NCBI RefSeq assembly: GCF_026385525.1 | Contig: NZ_JANIDY010000002.1 | Coordinates: forward strand, 124,001-188,000 | Source: Bombella pluederhausensis | GTDB lineage: Bacteria > Pseudomonadota > Alphaproteobacteria > Acetobacterales > Acetobacteraceae | Direction of reading: 5' to 3' | Length of the DNA: 64,000 nt | Shown here: positions 8,456 to 17,069 of the stretch, in pieces | How the letters are laid out: each line of letters begins with the position of its first letter | Position numbering within the stretch: position 1 is the stretch's first letter | Notes under the pieces: generated by a model | The model's input: the letters and a program-made list of their open reading frames with translations, nothing else | Told to the model about the DNA's origin: nothing | Databases searched by the model: none | Made by a program: the position numbers and the translations under genes

Positions 8456-9386
8456 AGTGGCTGCTGGTCATGATGTTCCATGAGGGGCCGCAGATAATCG
8501 GTGGTGCCACGAGGGCAATATCCTGCATGATTGCTTGACAGACCTTCCTGTAATCATTCCGATGTTCAGTGAAAGTAGTGGGATAGAGATTATCTCGGAA
8601 CCATCCGGCATGGTGTTTGCTCCATGGTTTGGAAGGCCCAAGAAAATGGCACATTTTGATATGGCTACGACTGGTCTGTAGATCATCCCGGATAGTGGGA
8701 TTGAACAGTGCCGGTGATTCAGCGATGATCATCATGGGGAAATTCCAGCGCAATGAGAAGAAATGTAGGGAATGCTGGAACACATGATTGAGGATGCTTT
8801 CCCCATATCCCGGCCAGTTCCGGGAGATGAGCTGTAGGCAGCGTCTGCCATCTTCGCTGGAAATAGCTCTCATGTTGAACAGGATGAGACCGGCATTGAA
8901 ATAGTCACATATGGATTCAACTTCTACCAGTGCCGTTTCCTGATAGAGAGGGGATGTCGGGTTCTGGTTGTGTAGGTAATTGCGGAACAGGCAGCGGACA
9001 GCCCCTATCTTTTTATCCGGTGGCATGGCGCCAGTGAGTGAAAGGATGTCGTCCTTCATAAGTGTATCGGCATCCAGCCAGAAAACGTATCTGTGGTCCG
9101 TAAAGTGGACGGGGATCAGAATGGAGGCGAGCATTTCCATTTTGTCGGGTGGGTTCTGCCCATGAGCCATGAATATGTGGGTCATATTCAGGAAAGAGAT
9201 ACTGCCGCCATGGTGCGTCACGATTTTTTCCAGAATAGCGATCGTCTGGCTGTCCAATGCGCTGTGCAATATGACGAACTCAATGCGGTTCTTGTCTGAT
9301 ACTGTGTCCAGCACGGACTTCATGGCGGTGAGGGCCGGGATGATATAGTTGCTGTTGAGGGACAGAACGACAGGAATACGAGACAT
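8454..9386 (-). CDS. GT8-family glycosyltransferase (active-site motif intact)
   Basis: A 310-aa GT-A fold enzyme of the GT8 type. Residues 103-107 read WLDAD, the DxD motif that binds metal and nucleotide sugar; later come DYFNAGLILFNM (about 166) and HFLGPSKPW, the GT8 C-terminal His/Gly/Lys signature. Family members transfer Glc, Gal or GlcNAc from UDP-sugars. It is convergent with flagellin and about 28 bases downstream of a paralogue on the same strand. Acceptor unknown; flagellin or a surface glycan is an inference from position. Confidence 0.82.
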   Translation of the reverse strand: MSRIPVVLSLNSNYIIPALTAMKSVLDTVSDKNRIEFVILHSALDSQTIAILEKIVTHHGGSISFLNMTHIFMAHGQNPPDKMEMLASILIPVHFTDHRYVFWLDADTLMKDDILSLTGAMPPDKKIGAVRCLFRNYLHNQNPTSPLYQETALVEVESICDYFNAGLILFNMRAISSEDGRRCLQLISRNWPGYGESILNHVFQHSLHFFSLRWNFPMMIIAESPALFNPTIRDDLQTSRSHIKMCHFLGPSKPWSKHHAGWFRDNLYPTTFTEHRNDYRKVCQAIMQDIALVAPPIICGPSWNIMTSSH

Positions 9387-9414
9387 GATGACCTTCGTTT
9401 TATAGATGAGAATC

Positions 9415-10320
9415 TCAGATAGCGCTCATCGTGTCCCACATAGGGCCACACAGGGCTTGCGGAGCATAGTCCGCCATAGCGTGCATGATGGTTCGGGCGA
9501 TGGCTTTATAGTCCTGAGCATGGTTGTTTGTCTGGTTCAGGCCGATGTCGATCCTGTTTGGATGCAGTGAGGATGAGAACTGGCAGATTTTCACGTCTTT
9601 TCTGCCTTCTGTGACGGCCTGTCGGGCAGAAGGAATGAAACTATCTTCAGGTTCGGTGAATAGTTCCATCGGGATATTCCATGATTGCGGAAAGAGATGG
9701 AGTTCCTGCTGAAACAGATGATTCAGGATGGCCTCATCACGGGCACGCCAGCCTTTATCAAGAAGCTGGATGCAGGTCTGTCCCTCCATGGTGGAAATGG
9801 CGTTTCGGTTGAACAGAAGAAGGTTCCGGCTGAAATAACGTTCTGGTTGTGTCAGTCCTATGTCTTGTTCTGCCTCGCGGGTGAGGCCATAAAAGGCATC
9901 ATGCTGCTTGTGGGCGTGATAGAGGCAGCGAACGGCCCCCAGTTTTTTCTCGGTTGGGAATTGTTCCAATAATGTGGTGATGTCATCTCGTACCAGAGCT
10001 CCAGCACCGAGGCTGAGCACGAACGTCCGTGATGTAAAATATTGCGGAATGAGCAGGGGATAGAGCATCTCATCGCAGATGATGTCCTTATAGGCGAAGC
10101 CGGACAGGATGCGGGGCATGTCGATGAGCGTGAAGGCTGTACCACAGGAGGACAGGACGTGTTTGACCATGCTGGCCATGGGGCTGGCGATGCCATCATG
10201 AAAGAGGGCAATGGCTAGGTCATGAGGGTTTCGGGTCGTGGCGAGCAGCGATTTTATGGAGACAAGAACAGGGATCAGGTTGGTTTCACTCAGGCCCATG
10301 GCGATAGTCAGGTGAGGCAT
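9415..10320 (-). CDS. GT8-like protein lacking the DxD motif (probable pseudo-glycosyltransferase)
   Basis: A 301-aa paralogue of the next gene: matching blocks include KIGAVRCL/KLGAVRCL and ILNHVFQ.LH/ILNHLFQ.LH, and both end ...CGP.W..M. At the aligned residues 105-107 the metal-binding DAD is GAG (VLSLGAGALVRDD against VFWLDADTLMKDD), FNAGL is FSRNL, and the HFLGPSKPW motif has become QFSSSLHPN. All three catalytic signatures are lost while length and frame are kept, so it is probably a non-catalytic partner or a protein with a new function and not a decayed pseudogene. A TTAACCAT site lies 49 bases upstream. Confidence 0.75.
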   Translation of the reverse strand: MPHLTIAMGLSETNLIPVLVSIKSLLATTRNPHDLAIALFHDGIASPMASMVKHVLSSCGTAFTLIDMPRILSGFAYKDIICDEMLYPLLIPQYFTSRTFVLSLGAGALVRDDITTLLEQFPTEKKLGAVRCLYHAHKQHDAFYGLTREAEQDIGLTQPERYFSRNLLLFNRNAISTMEGQTCIQLLDKGWRARDEAILNHLFQQELHLFPQSWNIPMELFTEPEDSFIPSARQAVTEGRKDVKICQFSSSLHPNRIDIGLNQTNNHAQDYKAIARTIMHAMADYAPQALCGPMWDTMSAI

Positions 10321-10368
10321 TGCAGGATCCCCGTTCGTGGTAACTCTTTGTCTCCCTTCTATGATGGA

Positions 10369-10376
10369 TTAACCAT
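10369..10376 (-). promoter_or_regulatory. TTAACCAT half-site upstream of the GT8-like gene
   Basis: An exact TTAACCAT, the half-site known for CtrA-type regulators in alphaproteobacteria, 49 bases before the GT8-like start. It is one of several in the island and could be read by the CtrA/FtcR-like regulator at 4049. Confidence 0.35.
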
Positions 10377-10389
10377 CTCTCAACAAGTA

Positions 10390-10405
10390 TCAGGCCAGGG
10401 CCTGA
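10390..10405 (-). terminator. Hairpin downstream of the GlcG-like gene
   Basis: TCAGGCC-AG-GGCCTGA, a 7-bp inverted repeat 9 bases after the stop of the minus-strand GlcG-like gene. There is no U-tract, so it is only a possible terminator. Confidence 0.3.
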
Positions 10406-10413
10406 ATGGTCTG

Positions 10414-10854
10414 TCAGGAAAGTTCAAACCCCAGATCAGTTAGGGCCTGTTCAGCGATGGTACGGTCTTGTTCATGCGTGCCACCAGAGACACCAAGCCC
10501 CCCAATGACCTGATGGTTTGCGATGATGGGATAACCCCCGCCAACAGCAACCATCCGTGACCTGCTGGCTATGGGGGCCATATGCGGGTCCTGCACGAGC
10601 TGGTTCCAGATATGGGTAGGCTTGCCGAAGGAACAGGCCGTCCATGCTTTGTCCAGCGCCATATCGACCGTCAGAAAGGCGGCGAGATCATGTCGTCCAA
10701 AAGCCTGCAGATGCCCGCCCGCATCGGTCACGGAGACAGACAGATGTAGCCCCTGTGTCTCTCCGGCCTTCAGAACGCTCTTGATGAGCGCATTGGCGGC
10801 ATCCAGTGTGATCGTGGCCTTATTTTTGTAAGGGTCTCTGGTCATGTTTTTCAT
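10414..10854 (-). CDS. GlcG/HbpS-family protein
   Basis: A 146-aa protein of the GlcG/HbpS family: ITLDAANALIKSVLKAGE, then SVTDAGGHLQAFGR, KAWTACSFGKPT and the glycine-rich end GGGYPIIANHQVIGGLGVSGG. Some members bind haem or act as sensor accessories; others occur without known function in glycolate, diol and acetoin operons. It follows the acetoin-dehydrogenase-like E1 genes with a 34-base gap and is probably in that operon. Biochemical role here is unknown. Confidence 0.8.
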   Translation of the reverse strand: MKNMTRDPYKNKATITLDAANALIKSVLKAGETQGLHLSVSVTDAGGHLQAFGRHDLAAFLTVDMALDKAWTACSFGKPTHIWNQLVQDPHMAPIASRSRMVAVGGGYPIIANHQVIGGLGVSGGTHEQDRTIAEQALTDLGFELS

Positions 10855-10888
10855 ATCCCTGATCTGTTCTGAGGAAGGTGAGGGGCCG

Positions 10889-11902
10889 TCATGCGTGGGA
10901 GGCCATGGTCCTGCTCACGGCAGCGATGATCTGCTCAGCGCCGGGAATGTAGGCTTTCTCCAGAACAGGGGAGAATGGCACGGGTGTATGCGGTGCGCTG
11001 ACCATCTGGGGAGCGGCCTTCAGGGATGTGAAGCACTGTTCCGTCACCTGTGCCACGATGTCGGTCGCTATGTTGCAGCGGGGATGAGCTTCATCGGCAG
11101 CCACAAGACGTCCGGTTTTCATGACGGATTTCAGCACGGTGGTACGGTCCAGCGGGGAGAGGGTCCGCAGGTCAATCACTTCCGCACTGATGCCTTTCTG
11201 TTCCAGCTGGCTGGCGGCTTCCAGTGCTCGTGGCACCATCGGCCCATAGGTGACGATGGAGACGTCACGTCCTTCTTTAGCGATCCGGGCCTGTCCGAAG
11301 GGGATGGTGTACGGGTCTGCGGGGACAGCACCTGATGTTTCGTAAAGAAACTTGGGTTCGCAGAAGATGACGGGGTCTTTGTCCCGGATGGCCTCAATCA
11401 TCAGCCCCTTTGCGTCATGGGGTGTGCTGGGGCAGACGACCTTCAGGCCCGGAATATGGGTGAACATGGCTGTCAGCATCTGGGAATGCTGGGCGGCTCC
11501 ATTGATTCCTGCCCCGACCATCGTGCGGATCACGAGGGGGATTTCTGCCGTACCGCCGAACATATAGCGTATCTTGGCAGCCTGATTGAGAAGCTGGTCG
11601 AAGCAGACTCCCATGAAATCGATGAAGGGCACTTCCGCCACCACGGGCACACCGGAAAGGGCAGCGCCAACGGCAGCACCGACATAGGCCATTTCTGTCG
11701 GTGGGGCATCAATCACCCGGTCGCCATATTTGGTATAGAGGCCCTTGGTGACACCCAGCACGCCGCCCCATGTGTCGGCCACGCCGCCTGCACCAACACC
11801 GCCAGCCGTATCCTGACCGAAAAGGAGCAGTTTCGGGTCTCTGGCCATTTCCTGATCCAGAGCTTCATTGATGGCGGATTTCAGAGTGATATGTCTTGTC
11901 AT
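10889..11902 (-). CDS. acoB: Alpha-ketoacid/acetoin dehydrogenase E1 component, beta subunit
   Basis: About 337 aa, beginning MTRHITLKSAINEALDQEM. Typical E1-beta features: LLFGQDTAGGVGAGGVADTWG, DRVIDAPPTEMAYVGAAVGAA, and the C-terminal transketolase domain with DLRTLSPLDR. With the alpha subunit it forms the thiamine-diphosphate E1 that cleaves acetoin (or a 2-oxoacid). The start at 11902 follows GAAGGA by 9 bases; an upstream in-frame ATG at 11956 would overlap the alpha gene and lacks a site. acoB is chosen over pdhB from the sequence style and the GlcG-like neighbour; the substrate is not proven. Confidence 0.75.
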   Translation of the reverse strand: MTRHITLKSAINEALDQEMARDPKLLLFGQDTAGGVGAGGVADTWGGVLGVTKGLYTKYGDRVIDAPPTEMAYVGAAVGAALSGVPVVAEVPFIDFMGVCFDQLLNQAAKIRYMFGGTAEIPLVIRTMVGAGINGAAQHSQMLTAMFTHIPGLKVVCPSTPHDAKGLMIEAIRDKDPVIFCEPKFLYETSGAVPADPYTIPFGQARIAKEGRDVSIVTYGPMVPRALEAASQLEQKGISAEVIDLRTLSPLDRTTVLKSVMKTGRLVAADEAHPRCNIATDIVAQVTEQCFTSLKAAPQMVSAPHTPVPFSPVLEKAYIPGAEQIIAAVSRTMASHA

Positions 11903-11930
11903 GACTGATGGTCCTTCAGAATGGTTTTTT

Positions 11931-12932
11931 TCAGTAGGAGACGTACACGCCGTCATGGAGTTCGCTGAGGGCGGGATGAGGGGCCTTGAGGGATTCCTGC
12001 ACGGCCCGGTCGATCAGTTCCGCTACCTCATGGTCAATCCGGTCCAGCTCTGCCTGACTGATGCCCATGTTGCGGGCTGATTCTGCGAACAGCTTCAGGC
12101 AGTCGTGGTTTTTCCGGGCATCGTCCACTTCCCCGGCAGGGCGGTAAACCTGATCGTCCCCTTCAAAATGGCCATAGAAACGGACGGTCCGGCATTCCAG
12201 CAGGACAGGCCCATGCCCTTCACGCATCTTCTGGATGAGGGCGCCTGCCGTTTTGTACACGGCGAAGAAGTCCAGCCCGTCCACTGTTGCAGCAGGCATG
12301 CCGAAGCCTTTTGCACGGTCTTCGTAACTGCTGACGGATGTGGTTCTCTGCTGCGGTGTAGACTGGGCATAGCCATTCTGTTCCACCACGAACATCAGGG
12401 GCAGTTTCCAGACACTGGCGAGGTTCATGCTTTCCAGCACAGCCCCTTCATTCACGCCGCCATCCCCTCCAAAGACGATGGCGACATGGCCCTGTCCTGC
12501 CAGCTTGTCCGCAAGGGCTGCGCCGCAGGCCAGCGGTGCCCCAGCGCCCAGAATGCCATTGGCGCCCAGCATACCTTTCTTCAGGTCTGCAATATGCATG
12601 GAACCACCCTTGCCATTGCAGATGCCGCCCTGCCGCCCATAAATCTCTTTCATCATTGCCACGACACCCACACCCTTGGCGATGCAGTGGCCATGCCCAC
12701 GGTGCGTACTGGCGATTTGATCCTGATCTGTCAGATGACTACAGATTCCGACAGCGGTGGCCTCCTGCCCGGCATAGAGATGGGCAAAGCCCGGTACATT
12801 TCCTGTCTTGAAATCCTCGTGTAGGCGGTCCTCGAACATACGGATCGTCTTCATGCGCCGGTAGGCAGAGAGCACCGTGTCGTGTGGAATGGATGCGTTA
12901 TAGGCGTGTTGCTCTTTTTTATCGTGGCTCAT
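11931..12932 (-). CDS. acoA: Alpha-ketoacid/acetoin dehydrogenase E1 component, alpha subunit
   Basis: About 333 aa. The thiamine-diphosphate motif is GDGGVNEGAVLESMNLASVW with the closing VVEQN (about residues 155-190); STHRGHGHCIAKG and GGICNGKGGSMHI are standard E1-alpha blocks. Start chosen at 12932, where GGAGG lies 5 bases upstream; the ATG at 12944 contains that site itself. The operon continues with the beta subunit (28-base gap) and the GlcG-like gene; no E2 or E3 gene is in the window, so the partner enzymes must be elsewhere or another electron acceptor is used. Confidence 0.78.
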   Translation of the reverse strand: MSHDKKEQHAYNASIPHDTVLSAYRRMKTIRMFEDRLHEDFKTGNVPGFAHLYAGQEATAVGICSHLTDQDQIASTHRGHGHCIAKGVGVVAMMKEIYGRQGGICNGKGGSMHIADLKKGMLGANGILGAGAPLACGAALADKLAGQGHVAIVFGGDGGVNEGAVLESMNLASVWKLPLMFVVEQNGYAQSTPQQRTTSVSSYEDRAKGFGMPAATVDGLDFFAVYKTAGALIQKMREGHGPVLLECRTVRFYGHFEGDDQVYRPAGEVDDARKNHDCLKLFAESARNMGISQAELDRIDHEVAELIDRAVQESLKAPHPALSELHDGVYVSY

Positions 12933-13110
12933 GACTGCCTCCATAATAATTCTATTACGGGTAACACCTGTATTTCTAAGGTGTTTTCTGGATAGGACAG
13001 GCCGTTTCCGGTCTCCTTTCCGTTGTTAGACAGTCTTTTTCTATGGTTTTTTCTCTTATGGGCGGTAGAAAGATTCTCCGTAAAACTTGCCTTATTTTCC
13101 ATAAATACAG

Positions 13111-13151
13111 AACGGGCCATTCACCCTTTTCATTCAGGTGAATGGCCCGTT
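13111..13151 (-). terminator. 15-bp stem terminator after flgL
   Basis: AACGGGCCATTCACC (13111-13125) pairs perfectly with 13137-13151 around an 11-base loop. It lies 29 bases after the flgL stop in the direction of transcription and about 180 bases upstream of the acoA start, so it separates the flagellar and aco units. Confidence 0.75.
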
Positions 13152-13179
13152 TCTGTCATGTGGCCGTATGACAGGGGGG

Positions 13180-14265
13180 TCAGATATAATCGGCTAGAGA
13201 CATGGTTTTCGTATCGGCAATGAGGGAGAAAGAGGCTTTCAACTGGAGGCTGAGATCAGAAGAACGGCTTGCTACATCTGCAAGATTGACGTTCAGATTG
13301 GTGGAAAGCTGTTCTTTGATTGTCAGCTGGAGGCTGGAGAAAATGCCTTGCTGGCGGGTCAGAGTATTCTGGGTTACGCCGATGCCGCTATTCATGTCGA
13401 TGAGCTGATTGGTGGTCTGCCCCAGTGAATCGTGAAGCTGACGGACAAGGCTTGTAAAGCCTGGTGTTGTGTTGCTCATGCCTTTCATAGAGGACATGAC
13501 CATCATATCTCGCATCAGGTCTCGGATGGGGGAGCCGGTGGATGTGCTGGAGGCGGCTTCACCCTCTGTTGCAACGATCCCTACGGTCATGTTGCCGTCA
13601 TCCGGCCCTGTGATGGCCGAAGCTCTCATGCCCCGTGCCTGATCGGCAGGAAGGGAAAGAGTGGAGGAAAATACGCTCATGCCTGCACTATTGTCTGCAC
13701 TGGCAGAGGTGGCCTGACTGAGGATTGTGCTGCTGTTGCTGTCTGTCAGCCCGGAGACAAGGCCGGAAATGGTGTGGGCAAGCTGGCTGTTATATAATGT
13801 AGACGGCGATGTGACGGGTGGGTTGGATGGGCTATGCCCTGCAAAGATGAAGCCATTGCCATCGGTTGTATTGAGGATGGTGCCAAGACTGGAGAGGCCG
13901 TTCTGGGCGCTGCCTGCTGCTGCATTCGTACTGGTGGTGCTGCTTCCCTCTGAAGACAGCATACCCAGAAGCTGCGTGTTGAGGGACTGTGCAAGGTCTG
14001 TGATCTGTTTGAGAGCTGTGGAGCTGAGGGACAGGCGGTTCTGTATGGATGACAGATTATCCTGATAGCTGTTGAGTGCAGCCAGTTTCGGACTGAGGGA
14101 AAGCGCTGTCTGTCCATCATCATCCAGCCCGGCAATACTGGATGATGATGTCCCTTGTGATGTCTGCCAGGCAATGAGACTCTGCTGTGATTGAATCTGC
14201 TTGATGCCTGCATTGAGGATCAGGTTAGCGCCTGCTGCACCATACTGGCCGACAGTCATGCTCAT
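13180..14265 (-). CDS. flgL: Flagellar hook-associated protein 3 (hook-filament junction) FlgL
   Basis: A 361-aa flagellin-like protein: N-terminal helix with QSQQSLIAWQTSQG and C-terminal half with LSTNLNVNLADVASRSSDLSLQLKASFSLIADTKTMSLADYI split over residues 318-361. FlgL joins FlgK to the filament. It lies 51 bases downstream of flgK on the same strand, the usual flgK-flgL arrangement. The C-terminus has the flagellin-superfamily helix, but the protein lacks the SDNPAAF motif of true flagellin. Confidence 0.85.
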   Translation of the reverse strand: MSMTVGQYGAAGANLILNAGIKQIQSQQSLIAWQTSQGTSSSSIAGLDDDGQTALSLSPKLAALNSYQDNLSSIQNRLSLSSTALKQITDLAQSLNTQLLGMLSSEGSSTTSTNAAAGSAQNGLSSLGTILNTTDGNGFIFAGHSPSNPPVTSPSTLYNSQLAHTISGLVSGLTDSNSSTILSQATSASADNSAGMSVFSSTLSLPADQARGMRASAITGPDDGNMTVGIVATEGEAASSTSTGSPIRDLMRDMMVMSSMKGMSNTTPGFTSLVRQLHDSLGQTTNQLIDMNSGIGVTQNTLTRQQGIFSSLQLTIKEQLSTNLNVNLADVASRSSDLSLQLKASFSLIADTKTMSLADYI

Positions 14266-14316
14266 GGGGCTGGGTTCCTATGAATGATGAGAGATGAAGG
14301 ACGGGATGGCGGACTG

Positions 14317-15864
14317 TCAGTGCACGGCATCCAGCAGGGTGTTGAACATGGTCTGCACCATGGAGACGACCTTGGCGTTAGCGGAATAGGAGTTCTTCAG
14401 TGCTACGACCGTGGCCATCTGGCTGTTGACATCCACGCCGGAGACATTGGCCACTTTCGTGGACAGGGATGTCTGGATGGATGTTGCCGTGGAGAGGTTG
14501 CTGCTGGCCGTGCTGATGACCCCGGCCTGACTTGTGGTCAGTGATGTGGCGAGCTGGACAAGGCTCTGTGTTCCTTCATAGCCGGTGCTCTGTGTACCAT
14601 CCGGCCCCAGAGAGGTGGATGGAGCCGCTAGAGCGCCAGAAACGGCGGATAGGCTGCTGCCCATGACCTGATTCAGCACGGCATTGGGTGCGAAATTGAC
14701 GTGACTGTTGTCAGCCCCGAATGCTGTCAGAAGATAAGGGGACTGCTGGTACGTTCCGGATACGGCGAGTTGGGAGGAAAGGCCAACCAGGCCAGCCGGT
14801 GATGTTTTTGTCGGGTCGGATGAGAGGGATGATGAGGTGCCATTGGTAAAGAGAGGCACTCCGGCCGCATTGAAGCGGTTGACGAGTGTGTAGGTGAAGG
14901 AATCAAGCTGAGCTTGCATCTGCGGGTATGTGTTGTCGCGCAGGGTGAGGGCTGCCCCGAGTGTTCCGTCTGTTAGATGAGACGTAATGTCCCGTCCTGC
15001 CAGCATGATGCCCGGTACGCCTTTGTCGCTGCCATCGGTGGCATGGTACATGCTGGGGGTCAGATTGGTGGCTTTTGTGGAGAGTGGCCAGCTGGCGTTA
15101 GGGGCTGTGAACTGGCCATCCGGGAGGCCAAGCTGGTCTGGCCGTGTGGGGAGGCGTGTGCCGTCCTGCGTGCTGACCAGCATGTCGCCATTGGGTTTCT
15201 CTGTGAAGGTAACACCCAGTTTGCTGGAAAGCCCCTGCATAACCTCCAGCCGTTTATTGGCCAGGTCTGTCGTATTGGCATGGGAGGTACGGGCCAGCAT
15301 GATCTGTTGAGAAATCTGCCCGATGGTGGTCAGGTCGGTATTGATACCGGAGACCGTGTTGGTGACGGTATCCTGAGCGCCCTGTCGCTGGGCCTGATAG
15401 ACGGAAGACAGCGTATGGATGTTGCTGACCAGAGTCTGCGCTGCGGAGATAACCCCCTGCTGCGAGGCGCTGTTCTGCGGTGTGTTGCTCAGGGAGATGA
15501 AGGCCGTGCTGACATTCTGCAGGTTGTTGGTCAGGGTGCCGATGGTATTGGCACCATCAGACCCTGTTGTCGTACCCTGCACAGAGGAAACGGCAGCAAG
15601 GGAGTTATCGGTGACTGTCAGGCCGGCAACATGGGCATTTTGCTGGTAGAGCGCATCCTGTAAAGGCTGTGAGATGTTGAGCCGGCTTGTACCAGAGGTT
15701 GTCCCGACCCCGATACCGGACACCACGGCAGATGACGTGACGGGGGAAGCCGCCACATAGCCCGGTGTGGAGGCATTGGTGACATTGTCGGAGGTCGTTG
15801 CCAGCTCATTCTCAATGGCCTTGAGGCCCGTTGAAGCAATGTTGAGGGACAGGCCAAGATCCAT
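14317..15864 (-). CDS. flgK: Flagellar hook-associated protein 1 FlgK
   Basis: About 515 aa, starting MDLGLSLNIASTGLKAIENE with the flagellar rod/hook N-terminal motif (ATTSDNVTNASTPGYV) and ending with the matching C-terminal domain (VSGVDVNSQMATVVALKNSYSA region). FlgK is the first hook-filament junction ring. The start at 15864 follows AGGAG by 7-8 bases; an upstream in-frame ATG (15924) lacks a site. The final YSANAKVVSMVQTMFNTLLDAV is standard for the family. Confidence 0.92.
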   Translation of the reverse strand: MDLGLSLNIASTGLKAIENELATTSDNVTNASTPGYVAASPVTSSAVVSGIGVGTTSGTSRLNISQPLQDALYQQNAHVAGLTVTDNSLAAVSSVQGTTTGSDGANTIGTLTNNLQNVSTAFISLSNTPQNSASQQGVISAAQTLVSNIHTLSSVYQAQRQGAQDTVTNTVSGINTDLTTIGQISQQIMLARTSHANTTDLANKRLEVMQGLSSKLGVTFTEKPNGDMLVSTQDGTRLPTRPDQLGLPDGQFTAPNASWPLSTKATNLTPSMYHATDGSDKGVPGIMLAGRDITSHLTDGTLGAALTLRDNTYPQMQAQLDSFTYTLVNRFNAAGVPLFTNGTSSSLSSDPTKTSPAGLVGLSSQLAVSGTYQQSPYLLTAFGADNSHVNFAPNAVLNQVMGSSLSAVSGALAAPSTSLGPDGTQSTGYEGTQSLVQLATSLTTSQAGVISTASSNLSTATSIQTSLSTKVANVSGVDVNSQMATVVALKNSYSANAKVVSMVQTMFNTLLDAVH

Positions 15865-16023
15865 ATTCTTTCTCCTGGAATGAGGAATTGGCCTGATGGC
15901 CATCATGATTCTGATGAAAGACAAAGAGCTCTCATCAGTGGCCAGATTACGGCTGGAATATTACAGGAAGTTAAACACAAGGCCTATATTTCAGTGTTAT
16001 TTCTTGATCTATGTCAAATAGTC

Positions 16024-16779
16024 TTATGTCGTTACCTCTGTTGCTATTTTATCAATGGCATTCAGGCGGCGGGTAAATTCGGTCTGAAGAAGCTGGAAAT
16101 TTAGGTCATATTCCCTCTGTGTTTTTATCATGGTCGTTGTTTCTTCCACGGCATTGACGTTGCTGGATTCCAGCATGCCCTGTCGTATTTCCTGTGTTGG
16201 AACAGGGCGTAGATCATTCTCATTGGCAGGGCTGAACAGGTGGTTGCCTTCGGCATGAAGTGTGTTGGGATTGTCCACCGTAGCGAGACCAAGGCGGGCA
16301 ATATCCCCTTTTTCCGTGGAAATGATGCCATCAGAACCAATGCCGAGTGGCAGAACTTGATCGTCCGGTGTGAGGGTAATGGGGCGGCGCTGGTCATCCA
16401 GCAGGGCATTGCCAGACGAATCCACCAGTGTGCCATTCTCGCTGCGGTGGAACTGCCCGTTACGGGTCAGTCTGATTCCCTGCTGTGTGCGCACGGCGAA
16501 GTAGCCTGCTCCATTAATGGCAAGGTCCAGAGGGTTGCCTGTCTGGCGCAGCTCACCCTGCAATGTGTCCATATAGGTGGACCTGTCCTGATTATAGGTC
16601 AGGACTTTCTCGCCATTGACCAGATGGTCGCCGTGCTGGCGTGAGAGATAATCCGAGAAAAGGACACGCTGTTCCTTAAAGCCATCCGTGCTGCTGTTGG
16701 CCAGATTGTTGGCCGTAACCTCAAGCCCGCGTGTCAGTGCATCAATGCGTGAGAGGGCAAGATAGCCGGTTACATCCAT
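16024..16779 (-). CDS. flgF: Flagellar proximal/distal rod protein FlgF
   Basis: A 251-aa rod protein: N-terminal LEVTANNLANSSTDGFKEQR, central GNPLDLAINGAGYFAVRT and C-terminal MLESSNVNAVEETTTMIKTQREYD. It is divergent from flgG across a 290-base region, unlike the common adjacent flgF-flgG order. It lies 159 bases upstream of flgK on the same strand, so the minus unit may be flgF-flgK-flgL. Confidence 0.9.
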   Translation of the reverse strand: MDVTGYLALSRIDALTRGLEVTANNLANSSTDGFKEQRVLFSDYLSRQHGDHLVNGEKVLTYNQDRSTYMDTLQGELRQTGNPLDLAINGAGYFAVRTQQGIRLTRNGQFHRSENGTLVDSSGNALLDDQRRPITLTPDDQVLPLGIGSDGIISTEKGDIARLGLATVDNPNTLHAEGNHLFSPANENDLRPVPTQEIRQGMLESSNVNAVEETTTMIKTQREYDLNFQLLQTEFTRRLNAIDKIATEVTT

Positions 16780-16937
16780 GAAGAGTCTTCCTCAAGGCTA
16801 TATTTATGTATGAATCACCATATCATGACCTGTTAAACATGAAATTGGAAGGTTTTTTGTCTTAATATAGTCTTTAAAAGTCAATATTTGCTAACAGCTC
16901 TTTATTTTGAAGGGCTGTTTATGGTCTGTTTTCAGAA

Positions 16938-16953
16938 TTAACCTTGATAATGG
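16938..16953 (+). promoter_or_regulatory. TTAACCTTGATAATGG element in the flgF/flgG divergent region
   Basis: A TTAACC-type site in the AT-rich 290-base gap (16780-17069). A very similar string, AGCCTTGATAACGG, precedes the regulator gene at 4019-4032, and TTAACCTTG in reverse lies before fliF. It could be a regulator site; no sigma-54 or sigma-28 promoter was recognisable here. Confidence 0.35.
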
Positions 16954-17069
16954 TTTTTGTGTCGGTCTATGAGAAAGGCCAGTTAATGTATTTTCTGTGC
17001 CTGCCATGATCGTGATGGCCTTTCGTCCCTGAGGCGTGGATGGTGGCAGAGTCGTGAGGATGTTCATCT

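Noticed and set aside
7296-17069. Sigma-54 (TGGCAC-N5-TTGC) or sigma-28 promoters upstream of flagellin and flgG
   Set aside because: I looked in these leader regions and found no convincing match.
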